From Peribolospora baueri (taxonomy: Eukaryota; Basidiomycota; Peribolosporomycetes; Peribolosporales; Peribolosporaceae): a stretch of DNA of 64,000 nucleotides. How positions within the stretch are numbered: position 1 is the stretch's first letter; every line of letters begins with the position of its first letter. Position numbers and translations under genes: made by a program. Below are positions 11,770-23,660 of this stretch, in pieces. The notes below the pieces were generated by a model that saw only the letters and a list, made by a program, of their open reading frames with translations, searched no databases and was not told the origin of the DNA. Location: positions 1 to 64,000 of the forward strand of contig JAMDHS010000106.1 in the NCBI GenBank assembly GCA_029717555.1. Reading direction: 5' to 3'.

Positions 11770-11960
11770 GACGGTGGATCATCGGATGCTTGCCGAGACG
11801 AAGCGAGCCAGACGATCGATGCTTATGAAATTACATTCGGTATCTGAAATCGAGATAACCTATGAAATGAAGTGAAAGGACGACGGAGAAGGTCGAAAGA
11901 AAAAAATAATAAAAAACGAAGGTAGAACTTCACGAGGACCAGTCACTTGCGCACAATCGC

Positions 11961-14796
11961 TCAGAGGACCGGTTGATCGTTTCCGCCGAGCACGTCGACG
12001 TTCTCCTTCTTCTCCCTTCGCTCCTCGTCCCCATCGGACTCTACGTCTACGGTCTTTCTCAACTGCGCAACTTTGTCGAGAACAGGGCCCTTTTCAGCGG
12101 GACCGAAGGTGCCGTAGTAGTCGTAGTCATCCACCTCCCCTAGCCCTCGGGGCGGGAAGACACGAGAAAGTAGGGTGTGGGAAGTGAAGGAGATGAGGAA
12201 GCCAAGAGGCCAGGCCTGTCGACGGGAAAAAAAATGGAGGACCAAGGACCAGTCAGGCATGCCGAGCTTATCTCCGCGCTGGTCGTCAACTTGAGTGCGA
12301 CGCTCGAGCTTAACTCACGAGGTAGTAGAGGTGCATCCAGCCAGAAGCGAACTCCTGCTTGCGCACGGTGGCAACGAAGCCAGGCATGAGTGGCCAGACG
12401 CCAAAGACCCAGGAAATGGCGGCTCTCCCTGCATGCGAAAAATCAAGGCCTGTTCAACAGAGCAGCACATCCGGCACGATCAAAGGCCGGACGACAACGT
12501 ACAGTTCACGCCATGCCAGAAGAAGTAGATAGATGAAGGCGTAGGGTCATAGAGGTGTGTGAGCCGGACCTTTTGTTTCCGCACGACTGTGAGGACAAGA
12601 ATCATTCGCGTTTGGTCAACTTCCATGTCGGTGCGGGAGCAGGGTTGGAGCTCGAGGGTGCGTACCGTGGTAGTCTGAAATGATCAAGCCTGTCAGAGGT
12701 CCCAGGAATACAGCATACGAGCTCATGACGGACAAGTACACGGTGGCGCCGTTGAGGAGCTGCAGTGGTCAACAGGATTGCACATATCAGTCTTTGCGCT
12801 CGGGCGCATCTCAACACTTGGGCAGCGAGCAACAAATCAAGCCTCACCTGCCAAGGCTGGATGAGAACGGCGACAGCGGCGACTAGGTAGGCACCTCGTC
12901 GAATGTTTATGTACTTCGGGCTGTAGAAACGGAAAGAAGGGGCATAAGCCATTGACAAAGTGCCCGGGAGGGTGGTCGGGTTCTCTGGACGAATAATTGC
13001 CCTCACAGTAGTCCTGAAAGGTCAATTCCACCTCCAATGGCATTGCCAGCGACGTTGATACCTGCATTGACAGCAGGTATGTAGGGGAGGAGTGTCAGCC
13101 GACATTGCACGGACAGGCTCATCACTCTATCGAGAGCAGAGAATCAAGCCGCCACTCACCAAACTGGGACACGACAAAGCTCAAGCCGGCGAAGAAGACA
13201 GCAGCTCTAGCGCCGGGCCCACCGTGCTTTTGCACAGTAGACAAGAGATCATAGGGTTGCCAAAGCAGACCTTCGTCAGGGAAGAACTGTGCAGCGCAGG
13301 AGGTGGTCACCACGCCAATGAGGGAGGTGAGGATGGCGGAGAGAGGAATGGCGAACAGTTGGGACCAGACTTGGTCGAACGGCTTCACGGCGAAACGGCT
13401 GTAGTCGCTCTGGGAGAAAATGCCGGCACAAATGGAGCCGATCTGGGTAATGGGTGAGGAAGAAGGAGAACAGCATATGAAAAGTCAACAACGGGAAATC
13501 GAAATTTGCAAAATAATTATGAGGAGAGCTTACGTTGCTTGTGATGCCGTACACGAGCATCCAGCCAACTGAAGAAGCAGGAGCAAGCGTCTTAGGAAGC
13601 ATGACTTGTCTGCTGAAGGGGAGAAATAATCGAGCCGGACTCACGGTGGGATCCGGTAGCCTGTTGAACGCCAGAGGCGCTGGTGATATTGGAAAGCAGA
13701 GCACCACCTCCACCGGCCTTGGCGAGTGCCCAGATAAAGATGGAGAAGGCGGTGATGGTGATAGAGATGGAGGCGACGAGGAAAGGCTTATGGTAGCGCT
13801 CGGGAGGCACCCAGATGAGCGGCACTGGATTGAGCGAGAAAGGAATACAAAATGAAGGATGAGGCGGCCATGTCCACAAAAGCCCAAAGGAACTAGGGGC
13901 TAGTTTGACACTTACATGAAATGATGGCAAAGATGACGAAACCGACAAAGTCGCTGACCTATGAGGTCGAGGGCAAAGAGCGCACCAATTTCAGCACCCG
14001 AAATTAAAAGCATGCCATTCGGAGGCTGAGCGAGCACGTACGTTCATGGTGCCACCAGCGAGCAGTTTGGTGAGATTGTAGAAGGAAGGCCAGATCGCCC
14101 CAATGACGATCTTGACGCTCTGTCCGCCGAACCAGACTAGTCGTAACCGAGACCGTCGGGTCAACTGTGGTGGTTCCCTTTCGCTCGACTATCCCGCACA
14201 AACGCTTGCACTCACGCTGGGTAGAATACCATGTGAAACTCAGGATGATGCGATTGAGCAAGGGGAAGAAGCTGCCCCTTATGCCCCAGACAAAGCGGTT
14301 GACGATCGGAAAGCCAACGTGCCACTGGCCGCCGGGAAGGCCGGTGCCGACGACGGCACATGCGACGATGATTTGGCCAATGATGACGGCCAGCATCGCT
14401 TGCCACACGTTGAGACCGAGAGAGATAAGCGAAGACCCAGTCGTCCCTATCGTGTCAAGCCACGGTCAAGGGGAAGCACGGTCGTCAGCGAGGTTTCAGG
14501 GAAAGGGAGCGAGAGCGGCGTTGCTCACATTGAGTTATGTTAACCTAAGAACGAAATAAACCAGAAAACTTTTCAGCGGTCTTGACCCTTTCTCAAGTAC
14601 TCTGTCTCAAGCTAATCCTCACCCCGGTCGTGAGCCAAAAACCAACGAAACTCCAGGGTCCCCATGTCCTTCTAGAAGGAGGGAGGGGAATGATATCCCG
14701 GTTAATCCAGGGCGTCGTCTCCCACTCCACCCCGGGTTCGTGTGGGACCTCAAGCTTGCGGAGAGCCTGCTTGAGAGGCGCTGACTTGGCTGGCAT
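11961..14796 (-). CDS. NCS1-family permease (uracil/allantoin/hydantoin type)
   Basis: Plasma-membrane proton or sodium symporter of the nucleobase-cation-symport-1 family, 12 TM. The start at 14796 gives a cytosolic N-terminus with WINRDIIPLPPSRRTWGPWSF, the canonical NCS1 opening (N-x-D-..P-x-x-R-x-W). The chain runs through about a dozen exons: GLNVWQAMLAVIIGQIIVA, GFPIVNRFVWGIRGSFFPLL, LWFGGQSVKIVIGAIWPSF, LIWVPPERYHKPF, GSICAGIFSQSDYSRFA (conserved SDYSR in TM8 region), DQVWSQLFAIPLSA, VVSQFGINVAGNAIGGG, KYINIRRGAYLVAA, MSSYAVFLGPLTGLIISDY, then a cytosolic tail rich in Asp/Glu. The motif set is that of Fur-type (Fur4/Dal4/Fui1) transporters. The substrate cannot be read from sequence, but the divergent hydantoinase-type gene next door suggests a cyclic ureide, hydantoin or oxoproline-like solute. 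Boundaries of inner exons are approximate. Confidence 0.88.
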
Positions 14797-15466
14797 GTTG
14801 ATTTACGTATCTGGAGCGCAGCGCTTGAAGGAGAAATGGAAGGAAGATACGGGCGCTAGGGGCGGATATGAGAGGAGGGACACCGGCTCCCTGGGCGGTA
14901 TATGACTGGCGACAGGCAGCGTTCTGGACGTTGTGACTTGACGGCCTTCTTCCTTTCCCTCTCTCTTGAGTTGTGCATGCTCTGGCCGGCAGTATATCCC
15001 TGGTAATACCGTCCCTGCTTTGCAAACGAGGTAACCGACGACGCCTGATGGCGATGCGGCGAAGACGCCCATGGAGATAACCGTGAGTGCAAGCCTGATC
15101 ACTTGCCGCCGCGTCGTGAGTCGCTTATCAGACCGGCGATCTCTCCGCAGATTTCTGGTCCGACAGGCCGGAACAAAGATATACCCCACCTCGGCGGCCG
15201 GAGACAGAATGAGAAGAACACCGAATGTAAGCGACGGCGTTGGGAGATAAGCACGCCTGCATCTTGGTCAGACTCGCTTCCCTCGGCTTGTCTTCTCGAA
15301 TCCGTCTGGCCTCGACCTCCACCAGGCTCGTGTGGCTTTGACGTCGTAGTCGAAAACCCTCGCCTTAACCGCCCATCAGACATACAAGAAGAGAAAGCCG
15401 ACCCGCTGGCCGTGACGTTCACCCCCCGTACACACCTCACACTCTCTCGTCGAAAGCTCGCCTGTC
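14797..15466. promoter_or_regulatory. Shared divergent promoter with GATA sites (permease / hydantoinase)
   Basis: Only 670 bp separate the divergent start codons. GATAAG occurs at 15246-15251 (plus) and 15124-15129 (minus, as CTTATC), and GATAA at 15076-15080 (plus). GATAAG is the core site of fungal nitrogen-catabolite GATA factors (AreA/Gat1/Gln3 type), usually found as several copies close together. Co-regulation of the two genes by nitrogen supply is inferred; no experiment is implied. Confidence 0.5.
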
Positions 15467-18400
15467 ATGCATTCTGTCATCTCCCCGACCTACCGCATCG
15501 GTGTCGATGTGGGGGGCACCAACACAGATGCCGTTGTCCTCGCACTTTCGCCCGAGGCAGCCACCTCCCCCGACCGAGGAGTCAAGGCCAGCTTCAAGAC
15601 GCCAACCACGCCTGATGTGACCTCTGGCATAGAGGAGTGCGTCAGGACCGTCCTGACCAACAGCAAGGTTCGACCGGACCAAGTTTCTGCCCTCATGATC
15701 GGTACAACGGTGAGTCCAGCGTTTCATTAAGAGTCCACCATCTCATAGACTCCTTCATGAGCCACATCACCCCTTTCATCTGACTCTTTTGCCGGACGGC
15801 TTGCAGCACTTCATCAATGCAGGTGGGTCTCGCCAACGTGATTTTAAGCGCCATTCATCGCACTGACTAGAGTCTTGCCGCCTTTCTTCTGATACGGCTA
15901 GTCGTGCAAGCGGACCCCACTCGCTTGTCCCGAGTGGCAGTCCTACGTCTCGGAGCGCCCTACACCCTGGAATGCCCGAGCTTCATCGATTTCCCTCCTT
16001 CCCTCCGTGCCATAATGGAGGGATACACTGCCGTCATAAATGGAGGTCTGCAGATCGATGGGACCGAGATCGGCAAGGTGGACGAGGAGGAGTTGCGGCG
16101 AGAGTGTGTGAAGATCAAGGAGCTGGTCAGTAACCTGTCAGGATGTACACGGACTGACGACGCTCCTAGATGACGCCTTGGCCTTCCATTTTCACTGAAT
16201 TCTTGCTGCGAATTTCTTGTTTTACCTAGGGCCTGCACACCGTCGTCATAGTTGGCATCTACTCTCCTTTGGACAAGGGAGGCTCATCGCAAGAGGAACA
16301 TGTCCGCAAGGTTATCCTCAAAGAGATGGGAGGCAACGTTGATGTCGTCTGCTCTCGCGATGGTCAGTCGACGTACGGCCAAAGACAATTTGAGAGGCGT
16401 CCGATAAACGTCTTTCTGTTTACCTGCCTTCTTCAACTCTGACTTGCTTTTGTCTCGCCGGTGTTGCTATCACAGTTGGTCAGGTGGGCCTCCTCGAGCG
16501 CGAGAACGCCTCCATCCTCAACGCTTCGATCCTTCGCTTCGCACGCCGCACGGTCCGGTCGTTCCAAGTGGCCATGTCCCGCCTCGGCCTGGGTCAGTGT
16601 CCGCTCTACCTGACCCAGAACGACGGCACCCTCACCAGCGCCGCATCAGCGGCTAGGTTGCCCATCAGGACGTTTGCCAGCGGCGCAACCAACAGCATGC
16701 GAGGCGCGAGTTATTTGGCCGGCTTGGGGGCCGGACCGAGGTTGAGCAACGCCGCGGGTAGCATCATCGTTGCAGATGGCAAGTCCATCACTTTCTTCTT
16801 CCTGAAAATTTCGTGAAGCCCGTAGCTGATCTCCATGTGAATGCTGCATGAATTTTAGTCGGAGGTACGACCACCGACGTTGGCGTCCTCCTTCCCAGCG
16901 GATTCCCTCGTCAAGCTGCTGCATTCATCGAGGTTGGTGGCGTGCGAACAAAGTAAGTCTTCCCAAGTCGACCTCTCCTCTTCTCCACATCTTCGTGCAC
17001 TTCCCTCTACCTTTATACTCAAAGTCGATTTCGCTTTTGCTCTTGCAGCTTTGCAATGCCGGACGTTCAAAGCATTGGCCTCGGCGGAGGTTCTCGCGTG
17101 CGTTTCCAGAAAGACGAGAATGGCAAGCTGGCCAAAGCCGTCGTAGGCCCTGAGTGAGTGGAGGCAAAAAGATCCTGATGGTTGTGGTTATCGGCCTTGC
17201 TGAATGTCTGGAGGTTCGGATCTCCTCGCTTTCTGGCGGTGTACAGCTCCGTCGGCTACAAGCTCCTGTCCGAGGGCCTCGTTTTCGGAGGCACAACTCC
17301 CACAGCGACTGACATTTTTGTAGCTTCGTCGGCTGCATCGACGGCGCCTTCGTCTGAAAAAATTGGCGACCCTAGCAAGGTTGAAGGTCGTTTCGCAGCC
17401 GACGAGTTGCGCGAGGCGCAGAAGGCAATGAAAAAGCTGATGGAAGGCATAATCGACAGAATGAAGACCAGCCCTGAACCTGCTACTGTGCTCCTTGTGG
17501 GCGGTGGCAGTGTGATTGCTCCGGACGAGCTGGAGGGTGTTGGAGGTACGTACGGAAAAGCTCCGGCCTAAACAAGGACCGTACCTGTCGGTGGTTCTCG
17601 ACTCGAATCCACACCTGCTCACGACTTCATTCTCCTCGTGGTGCGACAGAGCTTATCCGGCCTCCCTTCTTTGCCTGTGCGAACGCCGTCGGAGCGGCAG
17701 TCGGGTCCGTCAGCGGGGAAGGTATGCACATTCGCTCTTTTACTTTCACGACCGACCGGCTTACGCACGGTCGCCCTTGTCTATGTCTTCGCAAGTCGAC
17801 ACGATCAAGATCCTCCAAAATCGCTCATTGGACGAGGTGGTCGAATCGCTCAAGACCGAGGCCATCCTCAAGGCTCAGAAGGCGGGCGCAAAGAAAGAAA
17901 CTATTAAGGTCGTCGAGGTGGAGAATTTGCCTGTGCAGGTGAGGTCGACGTAATTTTGAGGACATCATTGGAGAACCCATGTTAGGACGATGCTGACGAT
18001 TGTGATCCATTTGGGAACTCCGATGTCAGTATGTGACAAACAAAGCCACCCGTCTCATTGTCCGCGCGGTCGGCGAGCTGGACAATGAAGTCTTTGCCGC
18101 GAGCACCGAGTCCGCGGAGGCTCAGAAGGCAGGGCCCATTGGAGACGGATCTGAGGACGATGAATCCACTCCGGAGACCAGCTTCTCCAGGCCTGTGCCT
18201 GTGGCTCCGGAGGTGGATATTGCTGCGTATCGACCCAACGTCACCAGTGAAGGCGTATGGGAGCTGAGCGAAATTGACCTAGGTAAATTAACGTCGCTGA
18301 GGTCGTATCTTCTTTGGTAGAGCTATTTATTCACTTATCCTTCGCCTTACGTGCCGCCCCCGCCGAACAGAATGGATTTCCGAAGGCTGTGGCATCCTAG

Positions 18401-20803
18401 GCACCGGCGGCGGTGGTTCTCCCTACCCTCCCTATCTGATGGCGAGGGAGATTCTCCGTCAAGGTGGGAGCATTCGCGTGCTCGATGCGAGCGCTCTTCC
18501 TGATGATGCTATCGTAAGTGAATGTTCTCTGGGCTCGTCATCCTTGCTCTTGAGTTGACTCGCCCGCATGAAGGTGTCACTGATCCTAATCCTTGTTTTG
18601 TAGGTGCTGCGCGGGCACTTCATGGGGTAAGCTTCATTGCCACCTTCTGCTCAGCCGATGCCGTAATGGTCAGTTGAAAATGTCTAACACCAATCCCGAT
18701 CGAACAACCACAGCTCGCCCTCCGTGTCGAACGAGCGCCTCCAGTCAGGATATGAAGTCGAGACAGCCGCAAGGAACCTGTCGAAGTACCTTGGCATCGC
18801 TAAGGGTGCTGCTATTATTTCGTGAGCATTTTGCTCTGTGGCTCTTGATCTTGTACAAAAGCACTCATTGATTTTGCTTCCCTCTCACAGTGATGAGATT
18901 GGTGGAGGCAACGGAATCCAGCCTATGATCCTTGCTTCACAGAAGCACCTGGACGTGCCCGTCTTTGATGGTGAGATGCTCGTAGGAGAGCGATGGTCCT
19001 TATATCATTCTTCCGAAGTTCCCAATTCAAGCTAACTTGCACGACTGGTTTCGTGTTGCGAAGGCGATCTCATGGGTCGGGCTTACCCCAACATGCACCA
19101 GAGTTTGCCCGCCGCCTATGACGTGAAAGACAGGTGAGCGACGACGTTTTCCCCTCGCCATCCGAAGACAGAAACTCAAGCCGTGCTCCCTGCGGGCGTC
19201 GTCTGGACCATCCGCCTTTTTTGTATAGCCTCACGCCCTGCGCGATTGCAGATGGCGTGAACAACTCGGTGGCGAGTCGAATGGTCGCCAATACGGATCT
19301 CATATTGTCCGAAACTGCACTGACAATGTCTCGCTTGACCATCGTTGATCAGGTTCTGCCGTCTACTTCGACCAAGTGGCACGTCGAAGCAATGTGAGCT
19401 TTTCAGCATCCTCCTCCGCCCGTCTGGGATGTGCCGTTTGCTAAACGCTTCTCGTGGACATTCCCGTTCTGATGTCCAGTCTCAGAGGCGTGTGCACAAC
19501 GCTGGGAAGCAAGGCTGGCGTCTCAATGGCACCTCTCACGGCCAAGGTTTGCCGCGACTTCGGTGTCACTAGGACGGTGTCCCAAGCGTGGAGGATGGGC
19601 AGGGCCGTGGCCGAGTGCAGGAAGCGCAAGTGAGTTTAACTTTCTTCCGTGTATTCCACCGAGCGTGTGGCAACTGACCAAGCCGGACCACATATGGTTG
19701 TGCGGCTTCCCTACGACAGTGACGTCAAGGGTATCCCAGCGGCCATTCTCGAGCTGCAGAACGGAGCATGCATCTTCATTGGCAAGGTCAGTCGAGCCGA
19801 GGCACCACAGACTTCAGTCCTTCGTTTCCGTCCATTTCGGAGGTCGCGGGCTGAACGATGCATTAATGCGCTTCCCCTAGATCGTAGACGTGCAGAGAGA
19901 AGTCCGCGCCGGCTTCACGTGGGGGTCCGTCCGAAGTAAGTAAAAGTCAAGTCTACTCTCGGGCGATTCACGTTCTTCCCCGCCCCACTCTTCGTCAGTT
20001 TTGCCCGGCCCGACTCCGCCTCGTAGTGGGATACTGCTGACTCTTCCTTCACCGTCACTCGACGTGGCGCGACAGTCGCTTCCTTGGCGGAAGACGAGCA
20101 AGAGATTGCGCCAACGGCGACGGTCGCGAAGAACGGACATGATGAGGCGACGGAGAATGCGGAGATGACGATTTCATTCCAGAACGAAAACCTGGTCGCG
20201 ACGCTCGAGATGGCGGACGGGCGAAAGAAGGTAGGTGAAACTTGGGTGTTGCCGAAAGGCCAAGCCGGGCCCAAGATCGATGCGGGGCTGCGATGAGGTC
20301 GTCGGAGCAGGCTTTTCCGCCCCGCCGCGCAACGACATGCTCTGACTGAATTGGTTGTTGTCTTTTGCGTTGAACGCTCTTTTCGCTACACACAGGCGGT
20401 GGCAGTGGTGCCGGACCTCATCACGGTGCTGGACAGCCAGAGCGGGACGGCTTTGGGTACGCACGAGTACCGTTACGGCCTCAGAATCACCGTGATGGCC
20501 CTGGCCGGCGATCCCAAGTGGACCACCCCCGAGGGTCTCGCTTGCGGCGGGCCTGCTGCGTTTGGGTGAGTACCGAGGACGTGTGCGGGTGGCACTTGGT
20601 ATACTTGGACATCCGTTCCGGCCGCCCACGCGCAAGAGGAGCGGCTGAAGGGAGGGTCTCGCTTCCCTTTTGTGCACTGTGCGTGAGTCTCTCCTCGCTG
20701 ACGCTAGGACCGTTTCACTTCCAACAGGTTGACGGACGTGGAGTGGGTGCCAGTGGGAGAGTACAAGGAGCCTCGTTCAGTCATAGAGGAGTTCAAGCAG
20801 TGA
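15467..20803 (+). CDS. Hydantoinase/oxoprolinase A fused to DUF917 (S-Me-THD) domain
   Basis: ATP-grasping actin-like-fold hydrolase for cyclic amides (5-oxoproline or hydantoin class), fused to a C-terminal DUF917 module. 23 exons sum to 3,147 nt (1,048 aa). N-terminus: YRIGVDVGGTNTDAVVL (phosphate-1 loop of Hydant_A_N), then MIGTTHFINAVVQ, PSFIDFPPSLR, VVIVGIYSPLD, VGLLERENASILN. Hydantoinase_A core: PLYLTQNDGTL, IIVADVGGTTTDVGVL (second VGGTTTD loop), GGVRTNFAMPDVQSIGLGGGS, TVLLVGGGS. DUF917 part begins near LEWISEGCGILGTGGGGSPYP, followed by EIGGGNGIQPM, GRAYPNMHQSLPAA and GLACGGPAAFGLTDVEWVP near the C-terminus. The intron at 16779-16858 has a GC donor (G|GCAAGT) instead of GT. Exact substrate unknown; the divergent NCS1 permease is the likely uptake partner. 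The fused architecture is known in fungal homologues; the cluster function is inference. Confidence 0.9.
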
Positions 20804-20936
20804 GAGGGGGGACCGAGGAGAGTATAGACGACCAACCAACCATTCGTTTTCGCGCTACGTAGAACCGCCCTCCGGTAGTGGCGGCCTCCCTTTCTCGGAT
20901 GGAATATCCCTACCATAAATAGAACTTGAATTTATT

Positions 20937-22932
20937 TTAAATTGTGTGAAAGTCGTAGGACACGCCGCTGTCGCCACGCTCTGGCCTTGAGGTCGCCGTC
21001 GTTGCTGACCCGGTGCGACCCTCTGGCCCATGTTTCCAAGCTTGACCGTCGTCCGTCCTTCCTTCTACATTCCGTCCCATTTCTTTCGCCTCTCCTGCTT
21101 CGTTCCTCTTTTCTCTCGCCAACTCCTCCAAACGCGCCCGCCTCGCTTCCTCTGTCGCCCTCCGCGCGGCCTGCTCCCCCTCCGCTTCCCATTGCCGCCG
21201 CTCCCACTCATCTGCGGGAATAATCCAAAGCAAGCGAAAGCGGGGAAGAGCGAGTCAGCGCTTCGCTCGACTCTCGAAGAACAAGCACGCGCTTGCACAA
21301 CACGAAGACGGAAAAGAGAGGATTGCGAGGCAGAGAAAAGAGAGAGAGAGAAAAAAAAAAAGAAGAAGAAAAAGGAAGGAAGAGAAGAGGAAGAGGACGC
21401 GGAAGCGGACGACGCACCCCAAGTCTCCTTCTCATCGAGCCATCTTTCCTGGACATGACCGATCTCTCCCCACGTGGCGATGCTCGAGTCAGCGACGCTG
21501 AACAGTGCCGCAGAGTTGATCGTCGTCGGGTCCTTCACCGCCGCCGCGGCGCTCGCATCGGGTGGAGAGGAGGCTGAAGGCGGAGTGAGGGCTGGTGTGG
21601 AGAAGGCGTACCCGGTGGCCTTGTCAAGCGTTCGGAGGAGGCGCATCATAGACAATTTGTCCTGCATAGATGACGCAAGAGAAGTATTAGACCATGCACA
21701 CCGCGAGCGTGATATCGGGTTCCACATCCATTCAAGGAACGAGTGAGACTCACCTCGACAGCCAAAGTCTCAAACCCGACGAGTCCAAAGTCCTCGACAA
21801 TCTCACATATAGCTCGGTTTAGGTCCCGAAAACGCTTCGCGTGTGGGTCCTTTTCCAGCTCCATCTGCAAGTAGGAGAGGTCTTGCACTTCGGTGTAGTA
21901 ATCTAGGTTGAATGCTGATAGCGAGCGGGTCCGAGGAAGAGGGAGGCCTGGTGAGAGACCCCTTCCAAGGTGCAGCACAGGCGCAACCAAAAATCTCACC
22001 CAGCTCTCCATACTGCGATAAAATATCGATCTTGCTTAAAACGTTAACGTGGGGAAGTTCTAGTTGGAGCATAGTGCGGAGGGAGAGGAGGAGGACAGAG
22101 GTGTACTTGGAAGCGTCTGTCACATAGTGCGCATCTGTCAGGTGGACGGCCACGAGCTGGGAATGTGCCAAGAGGGAGGAGATCAGCAATGACGCGGGTC
22201 AAATGTGAGATTCGCTTCATCCCATAGAAGGACGGACGAATAGGGCAGACGAGCGCTTCGTTCATGACGCCCACTCACGCGAAAGTCGAGCTTCTGCAAC
22301 CTCTCAACGATCATCTTCAGTGCGGGATGGTTAGTACTAAGCTCGACCTGGCCGGCGACGTCAAAGAGTACGTAAGCGCCCTTGCCCAACTTTGCCAACC
22401 GCTCCTCCAACCAGTCCATGTTCTGGAGGAGGTACTCCATGCAGTATAGCATGGCGCCGTTGGGGCCCAGGCCGAACTCCTCCATGACATCTTGGAGAGT
22501 TATGAGATCGTGGATGTTGACTGCGCAGGGATAAAGGATGCGCTCGTTCGCTGGGTCCAGGTTGACTATCGAGACGGGCCGGTCGAGGGCAGTGAGGAAC
22601 TTTGGTGGTGGCGGGTGCAAGCAGGGGAAGCGCGTGATGAATGGGCAGCGGAAAGATGAGCGGAGAAGCGGGTTCAAAGCGCTCAAGAAAAGAGGTCTTA
22701 CCTGGTACATGCCATAGCTATTCAAAGATGCAATGTTCGAACAGCGCACGGTCAGCACGGCCCTGGCTACGCCTCTCCGAGAGAGCTCACCAATACGTGG
22801 TCTTGCCCGAGCCGGGCGGGCCGATCTACCGAGAAAGCAGAGGGAATGTTAGCATTGCCGCCCACAGCATACCACGACAATCAGACGCTCGTAAACACGC
22901 ATCAGGCTCACCACCACCTGTCCAAACGGCAT
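20937..22932 (-). CDS. GPN2: GPN-loop GTPase 2
   Basis: Small GTPase needed with GPN1/GPN3 for cytoplasmic assembly and nuclear import of RNA polymerase II (and III). The first exon codes only MPFGQVV (22932-22912); after an intron comes IGPPGSGKTTYC, the P-loop. Then: VSIVNLDPANE carrying a GPN-family switch segment, HDLITLQDVMEEFGLGPNGAM (the Gly-Pro-Asn loop that names the family), FDVAGQVEL (G3), HPALK..., LVAVHLTDAHYVTDASKY, LPHVNVLSKIDIL (G4), FNLDYYTEVQDLSYL, and ICEIVEDFGLVGFETL. A Ser/Ala-rich linker and a charged C-terminal helix (DEWERRQWEAEGE from 21211, frame ending at 20937) follow. One intron (21417-21212) carries a long pyrimidine run. The conserved order and the GPN loop make the family assignment firm; GPN2 rather than GPN3 is favoured by the DIL...YGELG spacing and the C-terminal extension. 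Confidence 0.88.
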
Positions 22933-23660
22933 GAAGGGCGAACTGAGGGGCGTTGACGTCAATGAACAAGTCGACGAGTCTAATGTGACCGACTTAACGG
23001 ACAGTGTAGTCAGGACGACCGACCGACGCGAGTGATCGGCGCAGGTCACGTGAGATTAGGAAATTGTGGGATCCCTCCCCCTAACACCGCTTATCTCCGC
23101 CTCCTCGTTCTCACCTCGGATCTTCATTCCTATCATAGCACAAAACAGCCCATCCCTAGAAAAAATGATGCCACGTGACGTCGTGTGATGCCACGCTTGT
23201 GGGATTCTAGTCCATTGGTCCGGTCATCTCCGCTTGTGTCCGCCTCCGTCCCTACAAGGACGCTAGAGCTCCGCCAAAGGTTGTTTGAGTAAAGGGACCC
23301 AAGTGCAAGCCGACTTCAACAATCGAGCGTCCTACCCAGGCTCGCAGACTCTTTTATATATGTACGTGAGGACCTCCAATCCGTTCTGAATATAGGCAAA
23401 CTGGAGAAGGTCCCTAACCCTACCCATGCCCTCGCAGTCCACCGCAGTCGCCGCAGCTCGTTGTCAAATTCGGCCGATCGCTCCCATCTGAGTGTCGACG
23501 ACTGCGGGCGAGAGCATGAACGCCGAGGCAACACGTTTCGCAGCGCAACGACGCCGGTCAGTCAAGTAGATGGAATCGTGGAAAAGGAAGACAGGAAGAC
23601 AGGAAGACAGAGGCCATCGCCCGTTCTCGCCTTCGTCTGTCCACCCCCTTCCCTCACAAC
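22933..23660. promoter_or_regulatory. Divergent promoter GPN2/CDC1-type gene with two CACGTG boxes
   Basis: 728 bp between divergent starts. Perfect palindromic CACGTG E-boxes occur at 23047-23052 and 23172-23177, the latter followed directly by ACGTCGTG and a repeat of TGATGCCACG. Such boxes are bound by bHLH factors (Cbf1/Pho4-like) in fungi. A 9-bp AGGAAGACA direct repeat lies near 23586-23608. Confidence 0.45.
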
